DNA of 15,428 nt. It comes from Nocardioides sp. GTDB taxonomy: Bacteria; Actinomycetota; Actinomycetes; Propionibacteriales; Nocardioidaceae. Under the pieces are notes generated by a model, which had not been told where the DNA came from, did not search any database, and saw only the letters and a program-made list of their open reading frames with translations. Positions 14,023 to 15,428 of the stretch are shown piece after piece. The translations under genes were made by a program, and so were the position numbers. Numbering within the stretch: the first letter of the stretch is position 1; every line of letters starts with the position of its first letter. The stretch is from the NCBI GenBank assembly GCA_030452025.1, contig JAKDNC010000024.1, forward strand, positions 1 through 15,428. The letters are read 5' to 3'.

Positions 14023-14988
14023 ATGCGTGCGATCTGGAAGGGTGCAGTGTCCTTCGGGCTGGTGTCCGTCCCCGTGAAGCTGTACGCCGCCACCGAGAGT
14101 CACGACGTCTCGTTCCGGCAGGTGCATGCCAAGGACGGCGGACGGATCAAGTACCAGCGCGTCTGCTCCCTGGACGGGGAGGAGGTCGCCTACGCCGACA
14201 TCGCCAAGGGGTATGAGACCGAGGACGGGGAGATGGTCATCCTCACCGACGACGACATGACTTCTCTGCCTTCGGCGTCGAGCCGTGAGATCTCGGTCGA
14301 GAAGTTCGTGCCCAGCGACCAGATCGACCCCATGCTCTTCGAGAAGTCCTACTACCTCGAGCCGGAGAAGACCGGCGCCAAGCCCTACGCGCTGCTGCGC
14401 CAGGCCCTGCTCGACGCCGACCGGATGGCGGTCGTGACGGTCGCGCTGCGCCAGCGCACCTCCGTCGCCGTGCTCCGGGTCCGCCCCAGTGAGACCGGCG
14501 ACGTGATCGTCCTGCAGACGATGATGTGGCCCGACGAGATCCGCACCCCTGACTTCACCGTCGAGGCGGGCGAGGTCAAGGACAGCGAGGTCAAGATGGC
14601 CCGGATGCTCGTCGAGACGCTCGCCGGCGACTTCGTCGCCAGCGACTACGAGGACGACTACGCCGGCGCCGTCGAGGCGCTGGTGAAGAACAAGGTCGAA
14701 GGGGGCGAGGTCAAGCGCACCCCGACCACCACCAAGTCCTCCGGAGAGGTCGTCGACCTGCTCGCCGCGCTGCAGAAGTCCGTCTCCGCAGCGAAGAAGG
14801 CCCGTGGCGAGGACGACGACACGGGCAACGACACGGACGATGAGTCCGGCAACAAGACCAGCAACAAGACCGGCAACAAGACCGGGGCACCGGCCCCGAA
14901 GAAGGCCACCTCCAAGAAGACCACCAAGAAGTCTCCCCCGAAGAAGGCACCCGCCAAGAAGTCGGCCCCCAGGAAGAAGGCCAGCTGA
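14023..14988 (+). CDS. ku: Ku protein (bacterial NHEJ)
   Basis: A 321-residue bacterial Ku, which binds DNA ends as a homodimer and recruits LigD. The Ku core is clear: MRAIWKGAVSFGLVSVPVKL (1-20), KDGGRIKYQRVC (37-48), FEKSYYLEPEK (106-116), YALLRQAL (122-129) and VVDLLAALQKSV (243-254), the conserved minimal C-terminal motif that contacts LigD. After this come an acidic patch (DDDTGNDTDDES, 264-275), a threefold NKT repeat and a Lys/Ala/Pro tail (291-321), the type of C-terminal extension known from actinobacterial Ku that binds DNA. The start has GTGAGG upstream. It stands 60 bp after the epimerase stop and probably has its own promoter, although none is obvious. It is separated from the ligase and polymerase genes by the three-gene metabolic operon. 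Confidence 0.97.
   Translation: MRAIWKGAVSFGLVSVPVKLYAATESHDVSFRQVHAKDGGRIKYQRVCSLDGEEVAYADIAKGYETEDGEMVILTDDDMTSLPSASSREISVEKFVPSDQIDPMLFEKSYYLEPEKTGAKPYALLRQALLDADRMAVVTVALRQRTSVAVLRVRPSETGDVIVLQTMMWPDEIRTPDFTVEAGEVKDSEVKMARMLVETLAGDFVASDYEDDYAGAVEALVKNKVEGGEVKRTPTTTKSSGEVVDLLAALQKSVSAAKKARGEDDDTGNDTDDESGNKTSNKTGNKTGAPAPKKATSKKTTKKSPPKKAPAKKSAPRKKAS
14848..14883 (+). repeat. Three tandem 12-bp repeats in the ku tail
   Basis: Three units of (G/A)GCAACAAGACC follow directly one after another, in frame, and encode GNKT-SNKT-GNKT (Ku residues 276-287). Only the first base of the middle unit differs. The tract sits between the acidic patch and the lysine-rich tail, where length changes would be tolerated. 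Confidence 0.85.
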
Positions 14989-15057
14989 GGGCGATGACTT
15001 CCGAGGCCAGGTCGGGTCAGCACGATCATCGCGTGCCACCACATCGAGGAGACGACC

Positions 15058-15428
15058 ATGACCCTGTCCGACACCCCCGGCGCCCCCTGCTGGATCGAGC
15101 TCTTCACCACTGACCCCGAGGCCGCCGCCGCGTTCTACGGCGATCTGTTCGGCTGGAGCTTCACCGACCCGAATCCGGACCTCGGTGGCTACCAGAGCGT
15201 GCTGCTCGACGGAGAGATCGTCGCCGGGATGATGCGCAACGACGGAACCACCGACGAACCGAGCGCCTGGACGACGTACCTCGAGACGGCCGACATCGAC
15301 GACACCGCGCGCAGGATCGCCGCACACGGCGGCAAGGTCCTGGTGGGGCCGCACCAGGTCGGCGGGCTGGGCCACATGCTCTTCGCCACCGACCCCGGCG
15401 GCGCCATGGTGGGAGCCTGGCAGCCCAT
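15058..15428 (+). CDS. VOC/glyoxalase-fold protein (5' part)
   Basis: 123 codons are in the window and the gene runs off the right edge. The translation begins MTLSDTPGAPCWIELFTTDP and continues AAAAFYGDLFGWSF, the classic opening helix and strand of vicinal-oxygen-chelate proteins. Later come YLETADIDDTARRIAAHGGK and LFATDPGGAMVGAWQP, the second half of the first VOC unit. The protein is likely the two-unit type seen in actinobacterial glyoxalase/bleomycin-resistance-like and CFP30B-like proteins; the second half is out of view, so function is not assigned. The start ATG at 15058 has GAGGAG seven bases upstream. It lies 69 bp after ku on the same strand. Confidence 0.88.
   Translation, partial: MTLSDTPGAPCWIELFTTDPEAAAAFYGDLFGWSFTDPNPDLGGYQSVLLDGEIVAGMMRNDGTTDEPSAWTTYLETADIDDTARRIAAHGGKVLVGPHQVGGLGHMLFATDPGGAMVGAWQP

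Noticed and set aside
14991..15032. Inverted repeat GCGATGA ... TCATCGC after ku as a terminator
   Set aside because: The 7-bp arms are separated by 28 bases with no U tract; such a weak, wide-loop pair is likely chance.
13048..15375. Minus-strand open frame of 775 codons across the epimerase, ku and VOC genes
   Set aside because: It is antisense to three clear genes. The translation is low-complexity (repeated Gly/Leu/Arg and Val/Asp/His runs), as expected for the complement of GC3-rich coding DNA.

Overview
The window is GC-rich DNA with third codon positions almost always G or C, GTG starts, several TANNNT-N6/7-start (leaderless) promoter arrangements, a DUF222/HNH endonuclease and a bacterial Ku/LigD end-joining set. 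This fits an actinobacterium; the mix of genes suggests Nocardioides or a relative, but that assignment is inference. No rRNA, tRNA, CRISPR array or insertion sequence was seen.

Left part (1-4560): the 3' end of a serine hydrolase (KGG motif), a small acidic ORF that seems frameshifted (369-502), an MFS transporter (511-1830, minus), and a DUF222/HNH protein (1861-3234, minus) with a leaderless promoter and a LexA-box-like site. Then comes a doubtful 93-residue ORF and the remains of an RTX-type calcium-binding protein (about 3620-4533, minus). Its coherent sequence runs through three reading frames and it has no recognisable N-terminus, so it is a pseudogene or carries assembly errors.

Middle part (4557-8244): a compact minus-strand operon encodes a ferredoxin-NAD(P)H-reductase-like flavoprotein with a C-terminal [2Fe-2S] domain, a membrane fatty acid desaturase with three histidine boxes, a stand-alone cyclic-nucleotide-binding-fold protein and an 81-residue helical protein. 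A TetR regulator is divergent. Between them lies a perfect 9-bp-arm inverted repeat just downstream of the operon's likely -10 site. The probable logic is an acyl desaturase with its own electron supply, repressed by the TetR protein.

Right part (8251-15428): NHEJ genes surround a small metabolic operon. On the minus strand, a LigD-type ATP-dependent ligase, a YkuD-type L,D-transpeptidase without a signal peptide, and a LigD-type polymerase domain form a very tight cluster (4-bp overlap, then a 4-bp gap). LigD is thus split, and no phosphoesterase domain is present in the window. Divergently, a flavin-containing monooxygenase, a bile acid:sodium symporter-family (BASS) transporter and an NAD-dependent epimerase/dehydratase overlap one another as one operon. 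Ku follows, with an acidic then lysine-rich tail that includes a 12-bp tandem repeat. The window ends inside a VOC/glyoxalase-fold gene.

The points most worth a second look are the transpeptidase-fold protein inside the split LigD operon, the desaturase operon with its attached cNMP-fold and small helical proteins, the broken RTX gene, and the TetR operator.
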